This document shows positions 1-5,665 of a DNA stretch of 7,013 bases, piece by piece. How positions within the stretch are numbered: the first letter of the stretch is position 1; each line of letters begins with the position of its first letter. The DNA is taken from positions 1 to 7,013 of the forward strand of contig DAOTTI010000052.1 of NCBI GenBank assembly GCA_034437795.1, read 5' to 3'. The notes under the pieces are model-generated. The model ran no database searches, was not told the DNA's origin, and saw nothing but the letters and a program-made list of their open reading frames with translations. The position numbers and the translations under genes are program-made. This stretch comes from DAOTTI01 sp034437795. Its GTDB lineage: Bacteria; Chloroflexota; UBA11872; UBA12225.

Positions 1-4
1 GTTC

Positions 5-10
5 TATACT
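5..10 (+). promoter_or_regulatory. possible -10 box TATACT
   Basis: TATACT matches the sigma70 -10 consensus at five of six positions and is the most AT-rich spot in the first 400 bases. Any -35 element would lie outside the window. If real, transcription would start near base 17 and give the SNF2 gene an untranslated leader of about 250 bases. A single hexamer at the edge of the window is weak evidence. Confidence 0.22.
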
Positions 11-251
11 CTTGCTGGCGGGCGCGGCTGCCCTGGTGCGTCCCGGGTCGCCGACCGAGCGGGCCGTCGCGTGCCGCGCCTCCAGCGCCGTGGCCTTCGG
101 GCCGCGGGTGGGGGGCGCCGCCCGGAGCCGGTCCGCGTCTGGTCCGGAACGTCCCGCGCCGTCCCACGCTCGCTCCGCTCCAGCGGCGACCGGCGCCGGC
201 GGCCGCGCCCGCGCTACCCCCGCCTCGGCGATCCGACCGCCGGGAGAGCGC

Positions 252-260
252 AGAAAGGAG
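252..260 (+). promoter_or_regulatory. Shine-Dalgarno site that decides the SNF2 start
   Basis: AGAAAGGAG contains a full AAGGAG core (255-260) and ends 8 bases before GTG at 269. This is ideal spacing. It selects the GTG start over the in-frame upstream start at 71, whose extra 66 residues are low-complexity. Confidence 0.85.
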
Positions 261-268
261 CAGACGCT

Positions 269-1975
269 GTGGACCCGATCGTACCCGTCCCACCCTCGCC
301 CGAGACGCTCGCTCACGCCGCGCAGCTCGTCGGCCGCTCCTACCCCGACCTGTTCGCCCATCAGCGGAGCGGCGTCGCCTTTCTCCTCGCGCGCCGCCGC
401 GCCATCCTCGCCGACGACATGGGTCTGGGGAAGAGCCGCCAGGCGATCGTCGCGCTGCGCGAGGCGGCGCCCCAGGGCCCCTTCCTCGTCATCTGCCCGG
501 CTGGCGTCAAGCTGAACTGGCGCCGCGAGATCCGGCTGGTCGAGTCGGACGCCGACGTCTTCGTCGTCCCGAGCGGCAGCGCCTGGGAGCCCGGCCACCG
601 CTGGACGGTTGTCAACTACGATCTGCTCGGCCGGCTCGAAGCGCCGCTCCGCGCAACGCCCTGGGCCGGGATCGTCGTGGACGAGGCGCACTACATCAAG
701 AACGACTCGCAGCGCACCACCCGCGTCCTCGCCCTGCTTGGGGTAGACAAGCGCTGGCATCCGGCCGGCGAGCCGGAGGCGGTCTACCTCCTCACCGGCA
801 CGCCGATGAGCAACCGGCCGCGCGACCTTTTCAATCTCCTCAAGGCGGTGCGCCACCCGCTGGCGGCGAACTTCTACCACTACGCCGTCCGCTACTGCGC
901 CGCCTACGACAACGGCTACGGCCTGAACGCCAACGGCGCCTCGAACCTCGAGGAGCTCGCCCAGCTCGCCTCTGGGGTGCTGCTCCGGCGGACGAAGGAC
1001 GAGGCGCTCGATCTGCCGCCGAAGCTCCGCACCTGGCAGCCAGTCGAGATCGCGGCCCGGCAGGTCGGCGAGCTCGAGGCGCGGGCGCTCGCCTACCTCG
1101 AGAAGCACCCCGCCCCGAGCGGGCCGACCTGGGTCACCTTCCTCGGGCTGCTCAACAAGGCGCGCCACCGCCTCGCCGTCGCCAAGGCGCCGGCGACCGT
1201 CGAGGCGGTCCGCGAGCGCGTCGAGGCGGGCGAGAAGGTGGTCGTCTTCACCGCCTACACCCGGGTCATCGAGCTGGTCAGCGCGGCGTTCGCCGACGCC
1301 GCAGTGACGATCGCCGGCGAGCACACGCCGCGCGAGCGCCAGGCGGCGGCCGACCGGCTCCAGCGCGATCCGGCGGTCCGCGTCCTGGTCGGCAACCTCC
1401 AGGCGGCGGGCGTGGGGCTCAACCTGACCGCCGCGACGCACGTCGTCTTCAACGACCTCGACTGGGTGCCGGGCAACCACTGGCAGGCCGAGGACCGGAT
1501 CTACCGGATCGGCCAGACGCGGCCGGCCTTCAGCACCTACCTCTACGCCGAGGGGACGCTCGACGACTTCGTCGCCGCGCTGCTCGAGGCGAAGGCGCGG
1601 AACATCGGCGTCCTCGAGACCCAGGCGGCCCAGAACGCGACGCTTTTGCAGGAGGTGGTCGAGGCGGCGCTGCGCGGCGAGCGCCCGCGGGTGATCGGCG
1701 TGCGGACCGACCCCGCCCGCCCGACGACCGAGCGCTCGGTCGGCCTGCTCGAGGAGACGCTCGACCTGCTGGCGCGGGCGCAGCGGGGCCTGAGTGCGGT
1801 CGACGGCGCCTCCCGCGAGTACCGTGTCCCAAGCAAGAGCCGCCCCGGCGAGGTCAACGTCGTGACGGTCACGAACGGCGTGGCGCGCTGCTCCTGCGCT
1901 GGCTTCGCCTACCGCGGGAGCTGCTCGCACGTCCGCCAGGTGGTCGAGCGGCTCACCAGGGGCGAGCTCCAGTGA
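269..1975 (+). CDS. SNF2-family DEAH helicase/translocase with C-terminal SWIM zinc finger
   Basis: The product is a 568-residue superfamily 2 ATPase expected to translocate on double-stranded DNA in the cytoplasm. The N-terminal lobe shows a Q-motif-like LFAHQRSGVAFLL (28-40), Walker A DDMGLGKS (49-56), motif Ia around ICPAGVKLNW (75-84), DEAH (138-141) and motif III LTGTP (175-179). The C-terminal lobe has motif V around GVGLNLT (381-387) and motif VI QAEDRIYRIGQ (406-416), whose wording resembles the SMARCAL1/HARP branch. A SWIM finger follows: C541, C543, C552 and H554 fit CxC-x8-CxH. SWIM domains bind DNA or protein partners. The GTG start is set by a strong Shine-Dalgarno sequence. All catalytic motifs are intact, so it should be active. 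It is shorter than many SNF2 proteins and has no methylase, nuclease or other partner nearby, so a role in repair, phage biology or defence cannot be assigned. The SNF2 and SWIM calls are firm; the biological role is not. Confidence 0.93.
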   Translation: MDPIVPVPPSPETLAHAAQLVGRSYPDLFAHQRSGVAFLLARRRAILADDMGLGKSRQAIVALREAAPQGPFLVICPAGVKLNWRREIRLVESDADVFVVPSGSAWEPGHRWTVVNYDLLGRLEAPLRATPWAGIVVDEAHYIKNDSQRTTRVLALLGVDKRWHPAGEPEAVYLLTGTPMSNRPRDLFNLLKAVRHPLAANFYHYAVRYCAAYDNGYGLNANGASNLEELAQLASGVLLRRTKDEALDLPPKLRTWQPVEIAARQVGELEARALAYLEKHPAPSGPTWVTFLGLLNKARHRLAVAKAPATVEAVRERVEAGEKVVVFTAYTRVIELVSAAFADAAVTIAGEHTPRERQAAADRLQRDPAVRVLVGNLQAAGVGLNLTAATHVVFNDLDWVPGNHWQAEDRIYRIGQTRPAFSTYLYAEGTLDDFVAALLEAKARNIGVLETQAAQNATLLQEVVEAALRGERPRVIGVRTDPARPTTERSVGLLEETLDLLARAQRGLSAVDGASREYRVPSKSRPGEVNVVTVTNGVARCSCAGFAYRGSCSHVRQVVERLTRGELQ

Positions 1976-1992
1976 CCGACCGGTCGCGGCCA

Positions 1993-2028
1993 CCCGGCGG
2001 TCAGGTTCGCACCCGCCGGACCGCCGGG
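1993..2028 (+). repeat. GC-rich inverted repeat, possible terminator of the SNF2 gene
   Basis: CCCGGCGGTC (1993-2002) and GACCGCCGGG (2019-2028) are perfect 10-bp inverted copies around a 16-base loop, beginning 17 bases after the SNF2 stop codon. The position suits a transcription terminator, but no T-run follows. It could act as an intrinsic terminator without a U-tract, stabilise the mRNA 3' end, or be a chance pairing in GC-rich DNA. Confidence 0.4.
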
Positions 2029-2075
2029 ACGGCCGAGCCGATGACGAGCACGGCGAGCGTCACCAGCGCGCCGCC
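2001..2075 (-). pseudogene. possible C-terminal remnant of a membrane protein
   Basis: Read on the minus strand, these bases give a hydrophobic helix followed by a basic tail and a stop: GGALVTLAVLVIGSAVPAVRRVRT. This looks like the last transmembrane segment and cytoplasmic end of a transporter, for example of the major facilitator type. The similarity disappears upstream of about 2078, where the frame becomes Arg-rich and unlike protein. I infer a truncated remnant left by a deletion or insertion. A chance hydrophobic reading in a short GC-rich stretch is a real alternative. Confidence 0.22.
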
Positions 2076-2187
2076 GCATTGCCTTTGAGAACGCCAGGGA
2101 CCTGTACGACCGATGACCCCCCTGAACCACCTAATGCTGTCGCAGGCAACCTCTTCGGGAATGCCAGCCCGCGCACCAGGGAAAGCC

Positions 2188-3537
2188 ATGCCAGGTCGCT
2201 GGCCTGATGGTGCACTAAGCCGCCTGACCCGCCGCCACGTTACACGCTCTGCTGCGCTCCTGGCTACCATGCCGCTCGTGGCCTGTGGCACGCTGGCGGG
2301 ACAAACGCCGCCCGCCGCCAGTGCCGCCTTGAGGGGGAAGGCGATCTACCTCTCCCACCAGACGGGCGGGCTGCAGGTGAACCAGTACCGGGAGCTGGCC
2401 ACTCGCTTCGGGGAGCGCCACGCCAGTGCGGAGATCGAGGTGGTCCCGACGCCACAGGGCGAAGGGCACCAGGTCAAGCTCCAGGCGATGATCGCCGCCG
2501 GCACCCCTCCGGAGACGACCTTCCTGGCCGACTGGGACTTGATCGGTTTCGTTGAGCGCAACCTCATCGACTCCCTGGATGACCGGGCCGCGCGCGACAA
2601 GTTTGATCTGAAGGCGTTCTTCCCGGCCACGCTCGAGCTGTGCCGCTGGACCCTGGGCGGCGCGACGAAGCTCTGGGCGCTGCCGCGCCATCCCTCACCG
2701 CTAGCCCTGTTCTACTCCCCGGAACGCTTCGCGGCGCGCGGTCTCAAGCCGCCCGACGCCACATGGACGTGGGACACGCTGCTGGAGACCGCCAAACGGC
2801 TCTCGGGCGGCGGCCAGTGGGGCACCCTCTCGCCCTACACCATCCCGCACCAGGCGTTCCCAGTGGTGCGCTCGATGGGCGGCGATGTCCTGGACAAGGC
2901 GGCCAGCAAGTTCATCCTGCACGAGCCGCCGGCCGCCACCACCATCCAGTGGATCGCCGACCTCTCGCTGCGCCACCAGGCTGCTCCTCCCTACGCCGAG
3001 GTCCGGGGAACGGCCGACGGCGCGCTCTTCGCCAACGGGCAGGCGGCGATGGCGCTCGGCATCTATCCGTTCATCGGCACGGTGTACAGCCAGGGCCAGG
3101 GCACCGTCTCTTTCGACGTGGCGCCGCTGCCAAGAGGCTCCAGGGGCCGGGTCAATCGCAACGTCGCCGGCACGTACCCCATGATCAAGGGCAGCGCCAA
3201 CCCAGATGTGGGGTGGGCATGGCTCAAGTTCCTCTCGACCAAGGAGGCGCAGCTCTTTCTCGCGGCCGACGGCACCGTCTTTCCATCTCTGCGCGAGGCT
3301 GCCCGGTCACCGGAGCTGCTGGCGCCGCCACCCCCCGCGCCACGCGTCAGCCGCAAGGTCTTCGTTGATGCGGTGGAGAGCGGCATCCAGATTGGTGAAC
3401 CGTGCCATCGCGCGTACAACGACGTGACGCGGCTGGTCAGCAGCACGCTCGTGCCGGTGTGGGAAGGGCAGGACACGGCGCGCGCGGCGCTCCAGGCGAT
3501 TGCCGGGCAGGTAGATGCGTTGCTGGCGGGCCGCTAA
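2188..3537 (+). CDS. ABC transporter solute-binding lipoprotein, carbohydrate type
   Basis: The product (449 residues from this ATG) is an extracellular substrate-binding protein that would deliver a solute, most likely a sugar or oligosaccharide, to an ABC importer. The signal region has paired arginines (LTRRHVTRSA, R15-R16, Tat-like), a hydrophobic stretch and a lipobox LVAC with C33 as lipidation site, so the protein should be anchored outside the membrane. Family 1 features include GTPPE near the first strand-helix elements, FYSPERFAARGLKPPDATWTWDTLLETAKRL (typical of the hinge region), an NGQAAMALG stretch, and the late WAWLKFLSTKEAQLF motif. The length is usual for the family. The start at 2188 has AGGGA 5 bases upstream; starts at 2161 and 2113 are also in frame but give an unusually long region before the signal. 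No permease or ATPase gene adjoins, so it is an orphan here; the specific substrate is unknown. Confidence 0.88.
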   Translation: MPGRWPDGALSRLTRRHVTRSAALLATMPLVACGTLAGQTPPAASAALRGKAIYLSHQTGGLQVNQYRELATRFGERHASAEIEVVPTPQGEGHQVKLQAMIAAGTPPETTFLADWDLIGFVERNLIDSLDDRAARDKFDLKAFFPATLELCRWTLGGATKLWALPRHPSPLALFYSPERFAARGLKPPDATWTWDTLLETAKRLSGGGQWGTLSPYTIPHQAFPVVRSMGGDVLDKAASKFILHEPPAATTIQWIADLSLRHQAAPPYAEVRGTADGALFANGQAAMALGIYPFIGTVYSQGQGTVSFDVAPLPRGSRGRVNRNVAGTYPMIKGSANPDVGWAWLKFLSTKEAQLFLAADGTVFPSLREAARSPELLAPPPPAPRVSRKVFVDAVESGIQIGEPCHRAYNDVTRLVSSTLVPVWEGQDTARAALQAIAGQVDALLAGR

Positions 3538-3797
3538 GCGGCCGCGTCTCGCCAGCGCGCGCCGCCTTTGGCCAGCGCCCTCGCGCACCGATTGGCCGCG
3601 AGCCATCGCCAGGTGTGGACCGCGTGGTCGAGGCCGTCGGCTCCGCTAGGACACGCGTGCAGCTCACTGATGCCGGTTGTCGCGGAGCACAACGGCGACC
3701 AGCCACCACGGAGGCGCTCCACGCCGGTCCAGTCCGAGGCGTCGGGGATGGCCCATGCCCCGCGAGCCCGGCTGTCCTTCACCAGCGCAGCCATCAC
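3534..3797 (-). CDS. doubtful small ORF coupled to the end of threonine ammonia-lyase
   Basis: An 87-codon reading frame starts at GTG (or the next codon, ATG), overlapping the TGA of the threonine ammonia-lyase gene by a few bases as translationally coupled genes do. It ends in TAG overlapping the stop of the convergent solute-binding gene. By my count about 83% of its third codon positions are G or C, higher than positions one and two (both near 69%). This leans towards coding, but the contrast is weaker than in a typical GC-rich gene. The product is soluble, rich in Ala, Trp and Arg, with three Cys and no motif I recognise. Only a distant GGGAG precedes it. It may be a spurious ORF filling the gap between convergent genes. 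Confidence 0.25.
   Translation of the reverse strand: MMAALVKDSRARGAWAIPDASDWTGVERLRGGWSPLCSATTGISELHACPSGADGLDHAVHTWRWLAANRCARALAKGGARWRDAAA
3538..3793. other. spacer between convergent genes
   Basis: This stretch lies between the stop codons of the solute-binding protein (+) and threonine ammonia-lyase (-). Apart from the doubtful small minus-strand ORF I see no domain, RNA gene or hairpin with a T-run. An imperfect stem with G-U pairs (GGTTGTCG against CGGCGACC, about 3676-3701) is the only fold noticed and has no T-tract. Confidence 0.4.
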
Positions 3798-5122
3798 TCT
3801 CGCCCACTCCCAGCAGGAGAGGGAACGTCTGGCTGGCCGCTCGCCATCTCATCCAGCGGGGTGAGGGGCTCCACGGGATAGCCGGCGCGGCGCAGCACGT
3901 CCACGATCTCGCGGGCGTGGGCGGCGTCCCGCGTCTCCAGGTGCAGGAGCACGTCTGACTGGTCCACGGGCACCAGCCAGCCGGCGCGATGGTGCTCAAT
4001 GTCCAGCACGTTGACCCGCATCTCGGCGATCGGCCGGAGCAGGGCGGCGAGCTGGCCGGGCCGGTCCTCCAGGCGGGTGCGGATGACCAGATAGCGGCCG
4101 GCGCGGGTCAGCCCGTGCTCGATGATGCGGGCCACCACGTTGATGTCCACGTTGCCCCCGCTGAGCACGACGCACACGTGCTCCTCCGGCCCGAACCGCA
4201 GCGCCCCCGACAGCAGCGCGGCCACTCCCGCGGCGCCGGCCGGCTCCACCAGCAGCTTGACGCGCTCCAGCAGGTAGACCACGGCCCGCGCGATCTCGTC
4301 GTCCGGCACGGCGACAATGCGCTGGACGCACTCCTTGAGCACCCGCAGCGGCCGGTCGCCGGGCCGTCCCACACGGATGCCGTCGGCGATGGTGCGGGGC
4401 TGGCGGATCTCGACCGCGTGGCCGGCCTGGAGGGAGCGCACGGCAGCGTCCGCGCCCTGGGCCTGGACGCCGTAGACGCGGACCGGGGCCTGGCCGGCCG
4501 GAGCCCAGGCGCGGCAGGCCAGCGCCGTGCCGGCGATCAGGCCCCCGCCGCCCACCGGCACCACCAGGGCGTCCAGCCCCTGGCCGCCGCTGGCGGCGGG
4601 GAAGTCGGCCAGCACCTCCAGGGCGACGCTGGCCTGCCCGGCGATCACGTCCCAGTCGTCGAAGGGATGGATGAAGGTCAGCCGGCGCTCCCGCGCCAGG
4701 CGCCGCGCCTCCGCCTCCGCGTCCTCAAAGGAGTCGCCGTGCAGGATGACGTCCGCGCCGAGCTGGCGGGTGGCCGCCACCTTCGCGATGGGGGCGTTGA
4801 CGGCCATGACGACCACCGCCGGGATGCCGGCGCGCCGCGCGGCCAGGGCCACGCCCTGGGCGTGATTGCCGGCCGAGGCGGTAATCACGCCTCGCACCCG
4901 CACTCGCTCCGGCAGGCGCTGGATCTTGGCGAAGGCCCCGCGCACCTTGTAGGAGCCGGTCCGCTGGAGGTTCTCCGGCTTGAACCAGACGCGGCAGCCT
5001 GCGTCGGCGCTGAGCGCCTCGCAGGACAGCAGGGGCGTGCGCCAGGCCACGGCCGACACGGCTTGGGCCATGGCGCGTAGCTCACCGGCGGCAGGAGGGG
5101 CATCGGCCAGGGAGCGGGGCAC
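3794..5122 (-). CDS. ilvA: threonine ammonia-lyase (threonine dehydratase) with C-terminal ACT domain
   Basis: This PLP enzyme deaminates L-threonine to 2-oxobutanoate and ammonia, the first step toward isoleucine (or threonine breakdown). From GTG 5122 it has 442 residues. The PLP lysine is K59 in GSYKVRGAF, almost the same position as in E. coli TdcB (K58). Other fold-type II marks are SAGNH (83-87), the phosphate-binding glycine loop VPVGGGGL (191-194 for the Gly run) and SGGN (321-324). An ACT domain (about 342-420, beginning near YLVIRTRLEDRPGQLAALL) should mediate allosteric control. One ACT domain is typical of the shorter TdcB-like form of about 400 residues. The frame is open up to TTG 5227, but that start lies inside the SRP RNA gene. 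GTG 5170 (weak GGAAAG upstream) is the main alternative and would add 16 residues. I prefer 5122 because a -10 box lies exactly where a leaderless mRNA would need it. The gene is divergent from the SRP RNA. Confidence 0.93.
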   Translation of the reverse strand: MPRSLADAPPAAGELRAMAQAVSAVAWRTPLLSCEALSADAGCRVWFKPENLQRTGSYKVRGAFAKIQRLPERVRVRGVITASAGNHAQGVALAARRAGIPAVVVMAVNAPIAKVAATRQLGADVILHGDSFEDAEAEARRLARERRLTFIHPFDDWDVIAGQASVALEVLADFPAASGGQGLDALVVPVGGGGLIAGTALACRAWAPAGQAPVRVYGVQAQGADAAVRSLQAGHAVEIRQPRTIADGIRVGRPGDRPLRVLKECVQRIVAVPDDEIARAVVYLLERVKLLVEPAGAAGVAALLSGALRFGPEEHVCVVLSGGNVDINVVARIIEHGLTRAGRYLVIRTRLEDRPGQLAALLRPIAEMRVNVLDIEHHRAGWLVPVDQSDVLLHLETRDAAHAREIVDVLRRAGYPVEPLTPLDEMASGQPDVPSPAGSGRE

Positions 5123-5127
5123 GATGG

Positions 5128-5133
5128 GATTAT
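5128..5133 (-). promoter_or_regulatory. -10 box of the threonine ammonia-lyase gene, likely leaderless
   Basis: On the minus strand CATAAT (five of six to TATAAT) is followed by CCCATC and then GTG at 5122. Transcription would therefore begin at or within a base or two of the start codon. No good -35 hexamer lies 16-18 bases upstream, where CCGCAA is found. No Shine-Dalgarno sequence precedes this GTG, which agrees with leaderless translation. Confidence 0.45.
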
Positions 5134-5150
5134 GCCGCCCGGCCGCGCCC

Positions 5151-5179
5151 TTGCGGTCGCTGGTGGTCACGGTTAGACT
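5151..5179 (+). promoter_or_regulatory. sigma70-type promoter of the SRP RNA
   Basis: TTGCGG (5151-5156) and TAGACT (5174-5179) are separated by exactly 17 bases. The predicted start, about 7 bases further, is near 5186, which is also the first base of the terminal helix of the SRP RNA. The agreement between promoter spacing and RNA 5' end is the main support. Each box alone is only a moderate consensus match (three and four of six). Confidence 0.65.
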
Positions 5180-5185
5180 TTCCGT

Positions 5186-5452
5186 GGTCGTGCTAGGCGG
5201 GGAGCGAGCGGTGCCCTGTACCCGCAATCCGATATAGCGGGGCTGAACACCTCTCGCGGTCCGCCGCTACCGCATCCGCCGCGGATGGGCGGCGTTGAGG
5301 GTCAGGTCCTGCGCGGCAGCGCCCTACGAACCCCGTCAGGTCCGGAAGGAAGCAGCGGTAAGTAGCCGGCGTTGGGTGCCGCAGGAGCGCCTGGCCTGAG
5401 CTAGCCGTTCGAGGTCGGGCGGCAAGTGCGGATCAACAGAGGGTGCACGACC
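5186..5452 (+). ncRNA. ffs: large bacterial SRP RNA (with Alu domain)
   Basis: This is the RNA of the signal recognition particle, which with the Ffh protein targets nascent membrane proteins to the translocon. The S-domain apical hairpin carries the near-invariant GGTCCGGAAGGAAGCAGC (5339-5356) with the GGAA tetraloop at 5344-5347. Helix 5 pairing is visible: GGTCAGG (5300-5306) with CCTGGCC (5390-5396), and TCCTGC (5307-5312) with GCAGGA (5381-5386). The 5' part holds the Alu-domain signature GTGCTAGGCGGGGAG (5190-5204) and TGCCCTGTACCCGCAATCC (5212-5230), which matches my memory of the Bacillus subtilis scRNA closely. The ends are closed by helix 1: GGTCGTGC (5186-5193) pairs perfectly with GCACGACC (5445-5452). 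The length of about 267 nt fits the large class (B. subtilis about 271 nt), not the 4.5S class of about 110 nt. It lies upstream of dnaX, as in Bacillus (where it is called scr). Confidence 0.96.
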
Positions 5453-5466
5453 TTTTCTCGCTTTTT
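5453..5466 (+). terminator. T-rich tract after the SRP RNA
   Basis: TTTTCTCGCTTTTT follows directly after the closing helix of the SRP RNA. Helix 1 or a downstream fold plus these T-runs could release the polymerase, and 3' trimming would give the mature end. There is no separate stable local hairpin before the T-run, so efficiency is uncertain. Confidence 0.4.
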
Positions 5467-5510
5467 GTCGCTCTTGTTGCTCCTATCGCTCCCCATTGCG
5501 CAGAACGACG

Positions 5511-5531
5511 GACGAAAGACGAAGGACGGAG
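5511..5531 (+). repeat. three tandem purine-rich heptamers
   Basis: GACGAAA, GACGAAG and GACGGAG follow one another without gaps, preceded by AACGACG, which may be a more diverged copy. The unit is GACGRAR. No function is evident. It may belong to a family of intergenic repeats in this genome. Confidence 0.5.
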
Positions 5532-5640
5532 CGCGTTCTCCTAAACCGGTTTGTTGTCCCTTCTCTTGTCCCTGGTCCTTTGCTCTGGGGAGCCGCGGTG
5601 GAGCGCCGACTGGTACGACCGGGAGATGTGGTATGCGTTA

Positions 5641-5665
5641 GGGCAGCCAGAGGGCTGCCCTTTCT
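5641..5665 (+). terminator. Rho-independent terminator or attenuator before dnaX
   Basis: GGGCAGCC (5641-5648), loop AGAG (5649-5652) and GGCTGCCC (5653-5660) form a perfect 8-bp GC-rich stem followed by TTTCT. This is the strongest intrinsic-terminator-like structure in the window. It lies about 190 bases after the SRP RNA and 27 bases before the dnaX ATG. It could stop read-through from the SRP RNA gene or attenuate dnaX transcription that begins in the spacer. Confidence 0.7.

Larger units (their letters stand above)
1..268. other. gene-free leader before the SNF2 gene
   Basis: Several frames are open here only because the DNA is so GC-rich. Their translations are low-complexity runs of Arg, Pro, Ala and Gly with no recognisable motif, and they pass into the real helicase gene in other frames. 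Apart from the possible -10 box at the left edge and the Shine-Dalgarno sequence at the right end, I see no RNA gene, clear repeat or domain. Confidence 0.5.
5453..5640. other. gene-free spacer with short repeats
   Basis: No credible gene lies between the SRP RNA and the hairpin before dnaX. The composition is more AT-rich and strand-biased than its neighbours. It starts with a pyrimidine tract in which NTCGCT-like units recur at 5457, 5467, 5476 and 5485 (spacing 9-10). Next come three heptamers GACGAAA, GACGAAG, GACGGAG (5511-5531), then the palindrome AAACCGGTTT (5543-5552) and another pyrimidine-rich run to about 5585. A dnaX promoter may lie here or further upstream, but none is convincing. 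Confidence 0.5.

Noticed and set aside
71..268. N-terminal extension of the SNF2 protein from an upstream in-frame start
   Set aside because: The added 66 residues are low-complexity Arg/Pro/Gly sequence, and GTG 269 has an ideal Shine-Dalgarno sequence at 8 bases.
2640..3368. Open frame of 242 codons in another frame of the solute-binding gene
   Set aside because: The real gene in this interval has a continuous, recognisable solute-binding protein with a lipoprotein signal.
3989..5080. Long open frame of 363 codons on the plus strand opposite threonine ammonia-lyase
   Set aside because: It is the antisense shadow of a clearly recognised enzyme. Its His/Gly/Ala/Asp/Arg-rich translation shows no domain.
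5123..5227. N-terminal extension of threonine ammonia-lyase to a TTG at 5227
   Set aside because: Bases from 5186 onward are the Alu domain of the SRP RNA on the other strand, and the extra residues are not like the enzyme family. GTG 5170 remains a possible alternative.
5335..5356. Small 4.5S-type SRP RNA limited to about 5296-5400
   Set aside because: The Alu-domain sequences upstream and the perfect terminal helix 5186-5193/5445-5452 show that the RNA is the large form.
5426..5641. Small ORF with a signal-peptide-like start (FSRFLSLLLLLSLPIA)
   Set aside because: Its GTG start lies inside the SRP RNA, no ribosome-binding site is present, and the hydrophobic stretch is simply the translation of a phased pyrimidine repeat. 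The rest is not protein-like.
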